Assembly: GCF_002443255.2 (NCBI RefSeq)
Contig: NW_019211455.1
Coordinates: forward strand, 7,101,959 to 7,165,958
Direction of reading: 5' to 3'
DNA from: Varroa destructor
Lineage: Eukaryota; Arthropoda; Arachnida; Mesostigmata; Varroidae
DNA: 64,000 nt
Part shown: positions 46,200 through 59,900 of the stretch, piece after piece
Layout: each line of letters begins with the position of its first letter
Position numbering within the stretch: position 1 is the stretch's first letter
Position numbers and translations under genes: made by a program
The notes under the pieces: model-generated
Database searches by the model: none
What the model saw: the letters and a program-made list of their open reading frames with translations, nothing else
What the model was told of the DNA's origin: nothing

Positions 46200-49100
46200 G
46201 CCACCTAGAATTTACATCATTGAGGGATTCATCCGAGTTGAAATTGGGAAAAATTTGGGAAATTGCGTGCGTCAATATATGCGTGGAAAAAAGTTTTCTT
46301 TCAAGAAAGAGCAGAAATTTAAAGATCTTTTATAAATATTTTCTAGTTTTGAGCATTTTGGCTAATATCTAAGCGAATTATTTATTGCGGTTGTCGTAAA
46401 GAATATTATTTAGCAACTGGTAAACAATAAAAAAAAATTCGACGTGTGCAAGTTTACTTCATAAAACAGCTGACAAGTACTTATTGCTTAAATTTTACGT
46501 TTGCTTTATTATTTTAATTCAATATGCTGTGGCATTTAGCATTCCATTAACTGCAATAACAGCAATACGGATACAATAATCGAGGAAAGTTTGCTGTCTA
46601 ACATTGTATGTAATGAAAGCTGCAAACAGAATAGCTAACAATGATTGTTTATTAACCTACTACCTTGCCTATTAACCCAATTTTTTTCATCTTCATTGGT
46701 GGTAGCCTCTGTTGTATAAAAATCTGGATCAGTTTCCTCTCAATCTAACTTCGATTAATGTCAAATATTTTTTTGCCCTAATCGAGAACCAATGTATCTT
46801 ACAGTTATAGCATATTATTATTTGGAATGGAAATAGTGGTAAAAAGTTGAATGATAAAAGTATTTTTTCAACGAAAGGGGAATTTAAAACAAAAATAGAT
46901 AAATATATGCATTGTTATTGCTTTTGGCGAGACATAGCAATAGTCATAACACACATGCAGATATAAGTTCTGCAATACATATGTTTTCAAAATGGTTATA
47001 CTCAGGTATAAGTGTACCAAAAAACTTCAAATAACCTGGAAGATAATAATTTTAGGTAAAAAAGAAATATGAGAAAGGTGGGAGTTCGAGATCTTGAAAC
47101 GAATAATTTGTAGGGTAAATCTTACATCATTGATACACGCGCTTCACAGTGCCCACCACCTTGTTGTTTCACATTTTTTTGTCCAAAATTCATCGTTTTA
47201 AATAAATGGAAAATACCAATGTGTGCCTTTCTTTGACTTAATCAAGGTATACTTAACACTGCTGTTGGCAGTAGGCTGATGGCGCTTTCAGTGGAAATTA
47301 ATTTAATAGTTTATTGTCACTTATCTTTCACTTATCCCAATTCTAAAGGTTATGCATGTTAACTGACCTAACACTAATCAACAGTTTATAATAGAGGGCT
47401 TTGACACATGGTAAAAGGTATAAATAAATATATTATAGAACTCTGAGATAATACTATGAAGAATAGGCTGTAAAATATAAATACTTTATTTATAAAATTA
47501 TTTGGTTATTTCATCTAGGATTGGAAGAACACGAACGAGTCTTTAGGTTGCTGGATCAGTTCCTATGATGATATAGTCGTAACTAAATCGACCTCGAGGT
47601 AGTTTGAATTCGAAACTGGCCGTAAGCACACTTCGTTTCGTGTTAAGAGTCAGCTCTGTGAAACAAAAATTAACAACAGTAAAAAGAAATGAAAAGTCGA
47701 AGTATTTAAAATTTGCTGAATCGTTAGTTGACTTTTTGATTGAACTAAATATTGTCCTACCTTTCTGTCAATGCAACAAGATATATTCGAGACTTCACAT
47801 AAATCAGCTCCCTCTATTACTTAAGTAATGTTGATCTACGATATACAGAGGTAGTACCCTTTAACAGTACTATACTCGTTTTTCTCAATCTTACCGAGGA
47901 CACAATAAAAATCAATTTTGAGTTTCTGATGAACGAGAAGTCTGATAATATCTAGATTGGTCCAAGATGCATCAACAAAATCAGTTGATGTTAAGGGTTC
48001 CATTAACACGGTCCATAAGTAATCAGCAGTGGTTGATTAAAAAAGAGTTCAATTCTTTTGAAATGTATGGCAAAATCGTAACGGTTTTTCTTAGAAATAC
48101 GTTAAATCGTTTTTTTTAGGTTGTGGGCTAATTATTTAACAGATTCTGCTTATTAAAGTTGCTCTGTTATAACAATAAATTACAACGGCATTTCTGAAAG
48201 TTCATTTTGGTCGTAAACTTACACAGGTCACTCCAGCTAGCACGATTAGTTTAGTTGCCATTACTGACACTGCTTTACTTGTTTACTCTAATGGTCCTAT
48301 TTTAAAGCTTGTTATAAGGATTCTAATTTAAGATGATTCAGAGCCATTTTAGGGAAATGGGAGAAATGTAAAGATTGTCTACGTTAAGTACTTTTCTTTG
48401 TTATTTAAGTTGAGCACAAGAATGTAAGTATCACCTTTTAGCAACTCAGTGTGACATGGAAAAACTTACCTCTGTATTATTAGATTTATGTTGTGCGGAG
48501 ATAACCTACAATTTAAAATATGTGTATATATAATGAACTGTCAATTAGAATTGCAAGCAATAACACCGTACGTTTCCTGCTGGAAACAGTAGAAGTATTA
48601 CAATATTGTCCTACACGTATTACGAGGAACCGATCATAATGATACCAAGGCATAACTTGTGCATCATCAATAGTTAGCCTTTAACAAGCTGAATTTTTTA
48701 CTAGCACTTTTCCATTTATAATCCGATTGTGTAGCTTGCATCAACAGTAATAGGATAGAATATTCGTATTGCTCATACAGTTTTTTTTTTTTTAACTAAA
48801 TAAGGAATTTATATTGGGTTTTAAAAAGTGGCTATTTGATTTTTGAAAAAAGTATGATAAAGCTCTTTCTTATTATAGATATGTATTCTTTCTGCGGCAA
48901 AATTTGTTTTCCAGTTAAATAAACTTTTATTCTTAGATTATATGAAGCCCACTTTGTGATGGATTCAGGCTGGATTAATTGATTCTACAGCGCACATTCT
49001 TCAACATGACAGCCTCGTGTGAACGTGATTTTTGTTGTGGCGTGTTTACAAAGTACGTTGAAAAGGAATATTTTAGTAATAGGTTTATGCCCCGTAACTC

Positions 49101-52100
49101 ATCACAGTTATACACATATACTTAAAAAGCAATCTTGTGGTATAAAGCGTCATCCAATGTAAGTATGAGTTAGAAAACGTTCACCCCATTATTAGCGAAT
49201 GCGCGCCGTAGCAGCTAATCTACTGCGCGATACGAATAATAACGCAAACATGCAACAATGTAGGTAACGAATACAAATCTGAGATCTTTTAATAAGTAGC
49301 GTTAAGAATGAGTAGGGAAACGTAGGGCAATATGGGCCACTAAGTTTTCCTAGCAAAGGGGTGTTGATTTAAAAACTTTAACACTATTAAACTTGCGGAA
49401 CTTTTTTACTTAATCACACTTTAAGATGATATATAGAATAGTTAAGTTTTTTGCATTCTATTAAACTTATATTACTATTAAACAATAAAGAAGCAAAGTA
49501 GCCACTTTGTTTCGCCTGCTTATAAAATACATTTTCAAATGTAAACTGAATATCAGTTATTTTTTTATAGAAGTCATTGCGTCGAGTGATGTAAATGTAG
49601 TAAATGTAGCTCATTCTGAGGGCCATTGGGGCCAATGTGAGGCAGGGCTTTATGCCTACTTCACACTGGTGCTGAATATGACAATATGTGAAATCGGATG
49701 GCACAAATGCAAATTCGACAGAAAAACGGAAAGAACTAAGCGTCCTCAAAACACCCCGTTGACTTAACAGGCCTTAGCTTAGTAGAAATGCGTGCGTGTA
49801 TATGTAATAGCTTTCATTATTTGCACAAGTTAAACAAAGGCGCCGCAGATTAATATTCACTGTAGCAAATATCGGTGTTAAGCACAACTTCCGAAGAAAA
49901 TATTTGCGATTTCATTGGCATAATACAGCGTTCGGACAAAGCCATATTACCGACGTATGCACTATATTACGGCTAATCATGATCAGAATTTACCGCGGAT
50001 CATCTTTTATACCGGAATCAGCATGACCACTATTGTTGTACTGGGATCAATCAGGTATAGTTGGCTTTAGAAAATTATGCGCATATTGTTGATCGTTCTC
50101 CCGTCATTTCAGACATGGGCGTGCCACTAGCTGGGCCATTAAAAAATCGGTTTGGCACTGCACAGTAAAATTTTAGCTGGATATATAAAAGACGAATCAT
50201 AATCTTATATATATATATATATATATGATAACAACTTTTTGTACAAAGAAACATATTTTCGCTTTAGTTTTGTAGAAGTACTGGCTCATTCACGTAAAAT
50301 AATTGGTGACCCGTATAGCCCCTACACCTATAACGCATATAACATTATGAGTCAACATAGCAGCAGCTTTACTTACCGTATGTAAAAACACAGTCACTTT
50401 CTTGACGAAAAAGAAACAAACATTAAGCTAAGAAAATTGAAGCAACACGCACACAAAGCAATTGATAATATATAATACATACTTCGTTATTACGCGAATA
50501 ATTCAAGAGCCGTGACTGCATTTGGTCATGGGTACGCACGGTCTAACAAATGTGTAGCATTATTACTGCTACTGTACATAGCTCCATCATAATTTAATTT
50601 TATTGTAGGTGACCCCTAGATACTATCGGATTAATATATCGCTTGATTCGACTGATGTAAGGGACGATAATTTATAGAGCAGTGGATATTTAATGTCACC
50701 CATCAGATACAGTTGTGCTTTTATGATGCAAGTAATCGACACTGAATTGCTCTGAGCTCATGTTTGCATTTTTATTCTAAATCGAAACTTCTTCTTTCTA
50801 AATCTAAACGTAGTATATTAGTTAACGCTAGTAAAAAGGAAAACTTTCGTACAAAATACCTTTGACAATAAACAGAGCTTGATATGCGAAGCCTCAGAAA
50901 TGATTTGGATCCATGCCTAATATACATTTATTTATTTACAAAAACTCACCTTGAATATACAAAAACACTAATAAAAGGCTCTAATTTCCATTAAGGAAAG
51001 CTAAAGCCTAGAAAGGAATCTTGACGTGGTAAAAGCCTCGCCAGTAACGCGCATAGGATGCGCCCATATTCGCCTCGAAAATGGATCCACTATACGGACG
51101 ATGAAAATGTAAAACTCACGATATTAGTCACCGTTATTACCGTTGAAAACAGATAAACCTGTCAAAATTTAAAAGCGAATTGAAAGTGTTCACTTGTTCC
51201 ATTGTGGCTACTACCTGTCTCTATGAGCACCTGTAAGGGAGACCAGTATGCAGGTTTTGTATCCTTTTAACTTCTCTTCTGGAGAAAATCAACCTTCTTC
51301 GCAAAGGGATCCATTTTTAGAAAATGGAAAGCTCACGAGACGCTGCTAGAACGATGAACGGGATCGTTTGACAATCGGATAGCAGAAAGTTCAATTACCC
51401 TTTCAAAAAGCGTAGACAAAATAAACTGATGGTATGGAAAAAAGATAGTACTATCTACATAGAATAGGGCCTATCTACGTAGAACGTTTGTGTGAAAAAT
51501 ACAGTCTTTGCTATATACATATTATATCGTTCTACGTGACACTAAAAATGCGTGTGATGAGAAGTACGTGAAGCATTTGGCATGCCTAATTCTAGCATTA
51601 ATTAGAGCGGTTGAACACTATCCTTTTGGTCATATATTAGAACATCCGTATATTGTCACATGATGGCCTTATTGATCATTTAGGATGAGCCGCGCAGGTT
51701 CGCTACATTCTCTGCAATTTTCAGCTTTACAGTAATGAAAAATTAGGTTGAAGCGTTTCTTGCTGTGCGTCGTTATCAACCTATTATGTAAACCGCCCGA
51801 TCGTTTACTGTTTCACACTCACAACATCAATAGGGCGTACATGAGACCCAGCTTCTCACCGGAGCATATTATTTTTTCATGTTTATTTTAACGCTTGGCC
51901 TCAAGTATCCCTTCACCACATTTGCAATAAATTGATATATAATATGTTATGCATAGGTATGTACGTGTTTGATTGACTAAGATACGGTGCGTGTTATTGT
52001 CCATGTATTCTTTTGAGTCTTTGTATCACACTCTTAACGAAACAAACGACCGCTCTGGAGAAACAACTAACATGGCATTTTTTACTTAAGAAATTTTTCT

Positions 52101-55100
52101 TCGAATCAATAAAAACGTGTCTATATTGCTCGTAAATGTCTTGGATCATAAAACAAATAAAAAATAGTATTCTTCACTGTAGTATTGCTCGCTCTCATTG
52201 AGGCCTAAGTGTTCACTGAAAGACAACTGTTCAACATGTCAAATCACGATAAACACTAGCTTTGTAGAACCTGTTAATCTTGAAGAGAGACCATAGTAGC
52301 GTCTTGGTTTATACAGATATAAGTATCCCATAGCGAAATTGTTTAGGCATTTATTCGTAAGGATCTATACTACTGAACTTTCCTGTGTTTACATTAAACG
52401 ATTTGCAACACGATTTAATGAATTCCGAAAGCATGACACTGCACATTCTGAATTTCTGAGCTAGATTGTTGCACATGAATAATCGCCGATCCTAAATTGC
52501 AGACGAGCGCTATAGAAGCGACAACAAATAATAGAGTCAACTTAAACATTTAGCGTCATGCAAGTTGATAAATGAAGTTACTGATTAACCGTCCCTGTGA
52601 AAATATATGGCATCAGTCAAAGTAAACAATACACAAAGCTAAAGACGCGAAGCCCTTGGTGGTATCTGCTAATCATTGTGGGGCATTTTGCGACTGCTGA
52701 ACACAAAGCCGAGACTAGGGCAATTATAAGGAAATTTTCTCGTCTATTTCGGAAATTCCAGAAGTATACTCTGGGTAAATATTCATTCATTCATGCATTC
52801 TAAATATAAGTTCCTCAAAAGATCCTGTAATTGTTGCATGTATGTTTTAGACTGCGAGGAACGCTATCTCTAATAGTATTTTGAAATCGGCAGTTCTTCC
52901 TCCAACCGTTTACGGGACTGGCAATTACTACGAAACGACATAGAGGTTGCGTATTATAAATTCTATAAAATTAACTGAACGTCGCGTAAGCATAGTAAAT
53001 GGATTTGAGGACAAGTGGTTGAAATAACATAGGTATAGTCCTTGTGATTGCTTAGTGGGTAACGTAATTGTCGCACAGAGAGGTACACCTAAATAGATAA
53101 GCGTTTATCAGGTTACACTCGAGAAAGGCTCTGTACCCGGCAAAAAGTTTTAGCGAGGTGTAGGACCTCGCATACGTCACCGGAAGTTGGGACAGCTTTT
53201 GAGAAGGTCTACGCCAATAGCCTAACGACATATGCACTAACGAAGCAAGTCTACCTGGCCAAATGAGAACTTCCGTTTTTGAGCGGGTGTGAAATCACAA
53301 CACTAAGGACACAGTTATCGCGTGCGGTAAATCCAACCGTTGTTGCAAGGACTCAGCACTAAACACCAACACGGAATGTGAATGGAATAATTACTGTTGA
53401 GCGGTTTAGAAAATCAATATCGTAGGCGCCAAACGTTACATACGACGCGCTCAGAAGTCGATAAGGCGATTTGCTCAGCGTCGCTGAAGTAAATGTTCGG
53501 TGATTATATTTCGCACGATAGGGCAGACGGTAGAAAATATCTTCTCCACTAGGCTTCGCCTAGAAGACTCGACCATTCACATAACAGGGGTCTAGGCACT
53601 GACTGCTACACTAACTTACCGTTCTAAAACAATCGATATTTAGATACAAGAACAACGGTTTTGATTCAGAAAATGATGTACATTTACATATTATAAATCA
53701 TTTTAGCCTCATTTGATATTAGACGAATAAAAATCAGTTAAGAAGAGTAGTTATCAGCAAACGGAGCTTTGTACAGATATAAACGAAGCCACGAAATGCA
53801 GACCTCACGGGCCGCAAGATGTTGATTCACCGCTTGCTGTGCGTTATACTTGTAGAGAACGAGCGTTTCGACCGGAAAAGACCGGTGAACTTCCAGTTAA
53901 GTCGTTAACATTCGATCGATATATTGGACCCTTCAAATTACGGAAGACGTGTTAAACGTTACCGTTGAACGCTATCCATTTCCATCCGAGCAATTTCACT
54001 ATACGTATGTACCGTCTTAATTCTATTTACTTGAATCCAACGCGAATAGTAAAATCGACGAAACGAACAGCTATGAAACGGGCTTTAACGAGGTGTATGT
54101 GTGAGCATATATGACTTATTATCCGTATACACAGTTGCTTTATTTAATCTAAACTAAGTTTGAGAACACTTTCAATGCTTTTTTTTTTTTAAATAAATAC
54201 CGTTCCTGTCTGCTGTTTCGATTTGGTCTACGAACCAATGGAGGGAACTGTTATTTAGGTCTTTAGGTAGCGCCGACGCTGACATTTGTTGATTATTATG
54301 GATCCAATTAAAATGCGAAATACACTTTGTATTAGAAAGAAACACTTAATCCAGTTGAAATAATAAATCAATTCATTGATTGTTGCAGGATAAAGCGAGC
54401 GAGATTAACAAACGTTTTCTGCCAGACTAGCTTCTGTACCGAGTCGTCGCCCTTTGGAGTTGAATTTTAGTTGGGATATTAAGACTGACCAGCACTAGAA
54501 TATACCTCAGAACTATCGACAGTTGATAGTGTCGAACTGATGTCCTTTCGACACCACACACCGTCACAATCTGCTTGCCACCTTGTTAGATGTATCTACG
54601 ATACCACGTTTTCCCCCTACGCGTGACTTTGACCGTACCAATTGGTGAGCACCTACTGCGTGAAGTCAAGCCGTTCGAAACTACAGTCATGGATAAATTA
54701 ACGGCAATAGTAAGAATATTGATAACCTTTAATAACTCATATTTTCCTCAGATGAGATCAATGTGATCGAAGCAAATTGGTATTTTAACCTCTGCTATTT
54801 TATCGTAAACAGCATTCCGTATAATCGCTCGACGCGAAGAAAGAAACCCCTGTTGCTATCATAATAATGCCACTATGAACACGGTTAGAAACTATATCGC
54901 AAATTTTGCATGAGAGCTATGACGTTGCTTATTTACTTATTACTTACAGGCATGGCCGCTAGAGGTGGCTTGAATGAGCAATGCAAACCCTTCGAAAATT
55001 CTAAACTAAATACATAGAAAGATCAGTAACTTGACGAAAATGAACAGCAAAAATGCTTCAGGGAGAGACATGAACTCCTGAGCGATTGGTGCATCAGCTT

Positions 55101-56602
55101 AAGCGGACATTATAAAGTTTCGTGCGAATAAATTTGCATTTTTCCCGCATTTTTCAGGGAAAATTTCATCCCTGTTGAGTATAAATAGGAGTAAAACGTA
55201 GTAACCAATGGTTTAAAAAAAACCAATATATTTAAAAGCCGTACATCCTTATAACAACACAAAACTAAATCATATAGAGTATTTCTGAGAAGAGATCTAT
55301 ACTCTAGTCTATTTAGTATTATTGGATAGGGTTAGAAAACTATTTTGGATTTTTCTTCTACCTAAAAGCCAACATTTAAATAATACAGGAAGTATTACAG
55401 AAATGAGATAAATATCAAAAAATTTGAAAAATATATGTACTGCTATTAGTTCTTCACTTGTTTAATTTAATCGCACGTGTCATTGCTTTTTGGTTAAGCT
55501 CGTCATTGAAGCACGTCGAATATAGACTGGTGGATATTCTACGTAAACTACGTAAAAATAATGACGTAAACATTGGCCGAAGGTAGCGAAAAGGAGATAC
55601 GTCCTTGACGAAATTGATTTGCTGCCCATTTAAAAACCACTTAAATTATTGTCAAACTAGCGTATTTTTTCGCTAACTCATACCTTTGATAACAGCACCA
55701 CTCGATAGAAAAATTATTCGTAAAAGTATATGAATTGTTAGATGTTTTCATGTATTCATAAAGATACTGGTTTAATAATTCAGCTTTCAGGTCTTAAACT
55801 GTCACTTTAGGTACAGCTATGAGAACAAATTCCGTTAATCTGGTTCATTTACTAATGATAGTTGCATTTTATAATATAACTGTTTAATAATTCCTGCTCC
55901 TGATATAGCCAGCCTTTAAATAATGTTACATTTGGTAATTATTTTTTCTTTCCACTTATATATTAATTTTGTTTAATTTTTCGTTGACGGTAGCCGGAAC
56001 AAGGTGAACAGTTTATTCCTCCTTACCTAGAAATACGTTTCATAAAGATATTGCAATCGATTTAAGAATGTTTAGTTTACATTTAGCTGGAGCTTCTTCG
56101 ATTTGGAATCCAACGTCGGGGGCGAATCGAGCGACAAATGTTTCAATCAATTTATTATATACCTATTACCAAAAGTCGGTATAAGTATCATTGTTTTATT
56201 CGCCCATTTTCCTTACCGATGGAATTTCAAATAAGTGGCTTTGTCCTTACTAACCAATATACCCGCCCGTGACACTGTGAAAATGTCTGTTCGCGTGTCT
56301 TCGATGAGCCTAAAGCATAGTCCTTGTTCCGGAGCGCATTGTTCCTTTCTAATCAACGCCAAAATTCAAATAAATTATATGGCATTACTATTTAAACAGA
56401 GCTGGTTGGCTTAAGTTGCCTTTACATTATAGGACTGTAGTAACCACTTAACAATAAACGAAATCTGTATCTAAAAGCCGTTTCTGAGTTCGACGTCTGG
56501 GGTCTCTGATGTAGAAAGGCACAAAATTTGACGATCCTTTTGGTCTCTTCACTCAAACCATTGCAAGGGAATTGGGCAGTAATAATAGGCTTCATGATAC
56601 CG
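46200..56602. other. Long AT-rich region, no recognised gene
   Basis: No conserved protein domain, tRNA or snRNA is seen in 10 kb. Short open pieces with plausible splice borders exist: plus 51250-51350, containing PFNFSSGENQPSSQRDPF; plus 54387-54430 after GATTGTTGCAG, reading DKASEINKRFLPD and a stop; and plus about 54952-55016. They have no homology and are within chance. A (TA)n run sits at 50205-50226. Confidence 0.35.
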
Positions 56603-56922
56603 CTATGATTCCTGGAGCGCATGCCGAGCCAAATTTGAGAGATCCACACAGAACTTTGTCATTGGTGTCGTAGACCTCTCCAGCAGTCCTTCAGAGGCAA
56701 CTGCAACTTTCGTGGTCAGCGGTTCCTTTGCATCTCTTTTTGACTTGAATCTCTGTGGGCTATATATGAAAAGAAAAAAGGAACTTGTTGCCTTAATAAT
56801 AATAATTCACAATTTGTTAACTTGGATAGGGTACCAACCATACTTACCCATGAAGATGACTGAAGATCTGCATGCACGGCAAAGGTTGCAAGCACCTGCG
56901 TTACAAGCGTAAAACTCATCAT
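56603..56922 (-). CDS. Candidate small secreted protein, two exons
   Basis: An ATG at 56922 (minus) opens 25 codons, MMSFTLVTQVLATFAVHADL and five more. They end in the very good donor CATGG|GTAAGTATGG (exon 56848-56922). After a 95-bp intron with acceptor TATATAGCCCACAG, the frame continues in phase 0 through 49 codons to a TAG (56603-56752). The product is 74 residues. The N-terminus looks like a weak signal peptide with possible cleavage after AVHA. The mature part begins basic (RFKSKRDAKEPL) and has one Cys. I recognise no family, and a further downstream or upstream exon cannot be excluded. Confidence 0.35.
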
Positions 56923-59900
56923 ATTATCGTTAGGCGTGCACCTACTACTGGCGTTGTTGATTGTTTCTTTTGCATAAAGTTGTATTTGTGCAACTAGACT
57001 TATATGGATCAAAACCGGTGGAAGATACGAATTAAAATCATTTCCTCTTCTTGCAACTCTCGATTCTGGCCATCATTCCAACAGTTTGACATCGTCTTTC
57101 ACGTATAATTAATAACTATTCTACTTAAAATGCTTAGGATCAAGAAAATAAGTTTCTTATCGTGGGTCGAAACGTTGTAATAAAGATTGATGTCGATTAA
57201 TATGGTTACTTTATGGGCCTGAACCTCGCTTGTAGTAGTGTTGAAGTAAAGGTTTTACCTAGCGGCAGGCACAGTTTGGGTATTTATCTTAATGAGTTAG
57301 AATGATTGACCTACGTGTCGCCCTACACTAACAGAATGCATTGTTGAAAAACAAAAAAAATTAATGGTGAATGCGATCTGAGTCGATGTTCCTTTTACGC
57401 ATAAATCGGGAGCATACGTTTTGGATGATGAATATCTCAGGCGCCTCTGGTCAAACTTCGTTTTAGACAGACCTTTTTTAATTCTCTAGATTAGCTTGTA
57501 AGTTCTAGGACATTAGAGTAAAAGCATAGGCGGAGAAACCTTAATAGCAAATACATGAAGAGAGATCTTAGAGTCCACACGGTCTTAAAATTAATGATAA
57601 TGATTTTCTAATGCTTTAATCGCACAATGTATGAACACTGTATATTATCCAGTGGTATAATGATCCAACAATGTGGAAGGCTGGTCATTAAACTTTTAGA
57701 AATTTATTTTTAGAAGAATTTTAGAAAGTAAACGGCTTAGAAAACTTGATACTTAGCTGTTTGGACATCATTTGAAACATTTGTTTATTTGTAAATATTA
57801 TTATTATTTATAAACTTTTCGAAAAGATGCGCCAGCAAAAGTTTGAATAAACTCCTCTAGATTATATCAAGTGTTTCAGTGTAAATAGGCTAAAGTCAAC
57901 CTTTTATCAATCTTAGATAAAATTTGTTTTCGAGTTCCCTTGATGCGTCCTTGATAGTTTAGCGGGTTACGGGATCGTACCGCAGCATTACAGTAGGTAA
58001 ATTTGCTCAGTTCAGCTGCTTAGGTTTGGTAAGTGGTTTAGGTCTATTATGGGGAAAAAGGGTATACATTTGTATGCATACAATGCCAAGTCATATGCGC
58101 TGGGTAAGATACACTGCGGCACATATTTGTTAATAATACTATTTATCTCTATTATTTTATGCGGACTGCCGTAAAGGTTCGTTGGGCCGAATAGCAGCAA
58201 CCCACCCGAAAAAAAAATATAGGCTATTGACGCGTCACTTTATGACTTGCTCTCTCCGTATAGGAAATAGCGCTGGGATGCATCATGTTTTGCTAATATC
58301 TGCTTAGGAATCCGGTCCATCACAGTCCTCTAAGTAACTGGCTTCAAAGCAACTTAAACGATTAGGCTAATATTTTGCTATAAAAAGGGTATAGATAGCA
58401 TATAATATGTCCATGCAATTATTGAAAAAAAATAACTTGCGCATAGCAAGTTATATACATAACGATAGTTTGGATAATATCTGAAGTACGTTCGGGTTGA
58501 GATACAATGAATCTATCCGCTTAGTCTGCCACATTTCCGGTTCACATATCTTGTCGCAGCGTCACAGTTTTGTTAATAGCCATCGCACGCAGCACCTATG
58601 GCCTCGTGCAAATTGGACCCTGGCAGTGTCCCTCATGAGCACTGGTCCAGCAAAACTCGGATCCCTCCAGAGAGAAAAACAAATGCATATCCGCCTGCGT
58701 ATTGCCGATTCGTATAAACATAGTTGAGGAGCGGTGGCCTTCGGTCGTTGTCACGGCAACGATGAACTAACAGGCTCACAGAACATCATAAACCCTTACT
58801 ATCTGAGAGAATTCTTCCAGTAACAGTTGGGTTTAAGGCAAGAGAAACAAAACATAGTACGTCTTCGTGTATGTCAACAAAGATGTTCCCGGCATATAGC
58901 AGACATCAGCTTACTCCACTAAGGTGCAAACTACTTTTAAAGAACTAGCACATCGTCTAACCATTATCGGCAAAAGAAATGTACCAGCAGGTATATTTAC
59001 AACGTTAAAATCGCGATTGTCAGTCACTTTTAGCCTATTTTTTAGCTGTTTCTTTTGGCTTCACTTGTGTTATAGAGTATGAGGCCACGCAATGTTAGCC
59101 CAATTTGCCCGATCAGTCTTTCACGCTTTATACCTTTTTTAGTACGCTAATTGCGATTTCATCACCAAATCGAAAACTGAGTAATTTATTAGCGAATAAG
59201 CAGGACCATGACTTATATTTGCTGTAGCAAGACTTCACAGGAGCCTGAAGTTTACATGTATCAGTATTTTCCACTCCGATCGGAATTAACGTATGTGAGT
59301 GTTAATTTTTTGGCAATGCGTTCTATTATTGATATAGCCTCTGGTCAAGCTATCGTTGCCATTGCGGCTTCATTTATGTGTTGTTTCGATGAAGGATGCT
59401 GCGGCTGTCGGTCTCGCAACGTTACTGCTGAACTAGACTGAATCCTACTATGCGGTGGCGCGCCACTCAGCCCTTTCTAGTGCCGCATTAGGCATCGAGC
59501 GAGATACTATATCAGATAGGACTTCGCCAAATTACAGTGGGGACTTGCTACTAACCCCCTTGGGTGGTAGCCCCGGTGACCAACGGAGCACCGACAATGA
59601 CCAGCAACCCCAGGCGACACCACCTCTTTTTGAACCTCATCTCACTGCCAACCTCCTGCTTCATCTCAGTTAGCGCCAAACCAACCATGGGCAATGAAGG
59701 CCAATCGCAGTAAGCCCCATGGTTCGGCGGCTTGGCCAGTGTGTTTTGGCTCCAAAGTGGCATAAAAAAAGACAGTTGGAGTCTGATCACAAAGACCACA
59801 GCAGAATAACTGATTAACGTACTAACGGAACAGCTGAAACTGCTCGTAATTGTTCGCGTAAGTTCGTGCTACTGACCTGGAGCAGCTCAGCACAGCTGGT

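Noticed and set aside
46090..46335. 81-codon plus-strand ORF
   Set aside because: It is the antisense of the mariner fossil, which reads with family motifs on the minus strand.
53855..53895. Short palindrome CGACCGGAAAAGACCGGT as a possible terminator or operator
   Set aside because: A 6-bp-arm palindrome is expected by chance in 64 kb, and intrinsic terminators and operators of this kind are not expected in an animal genome.
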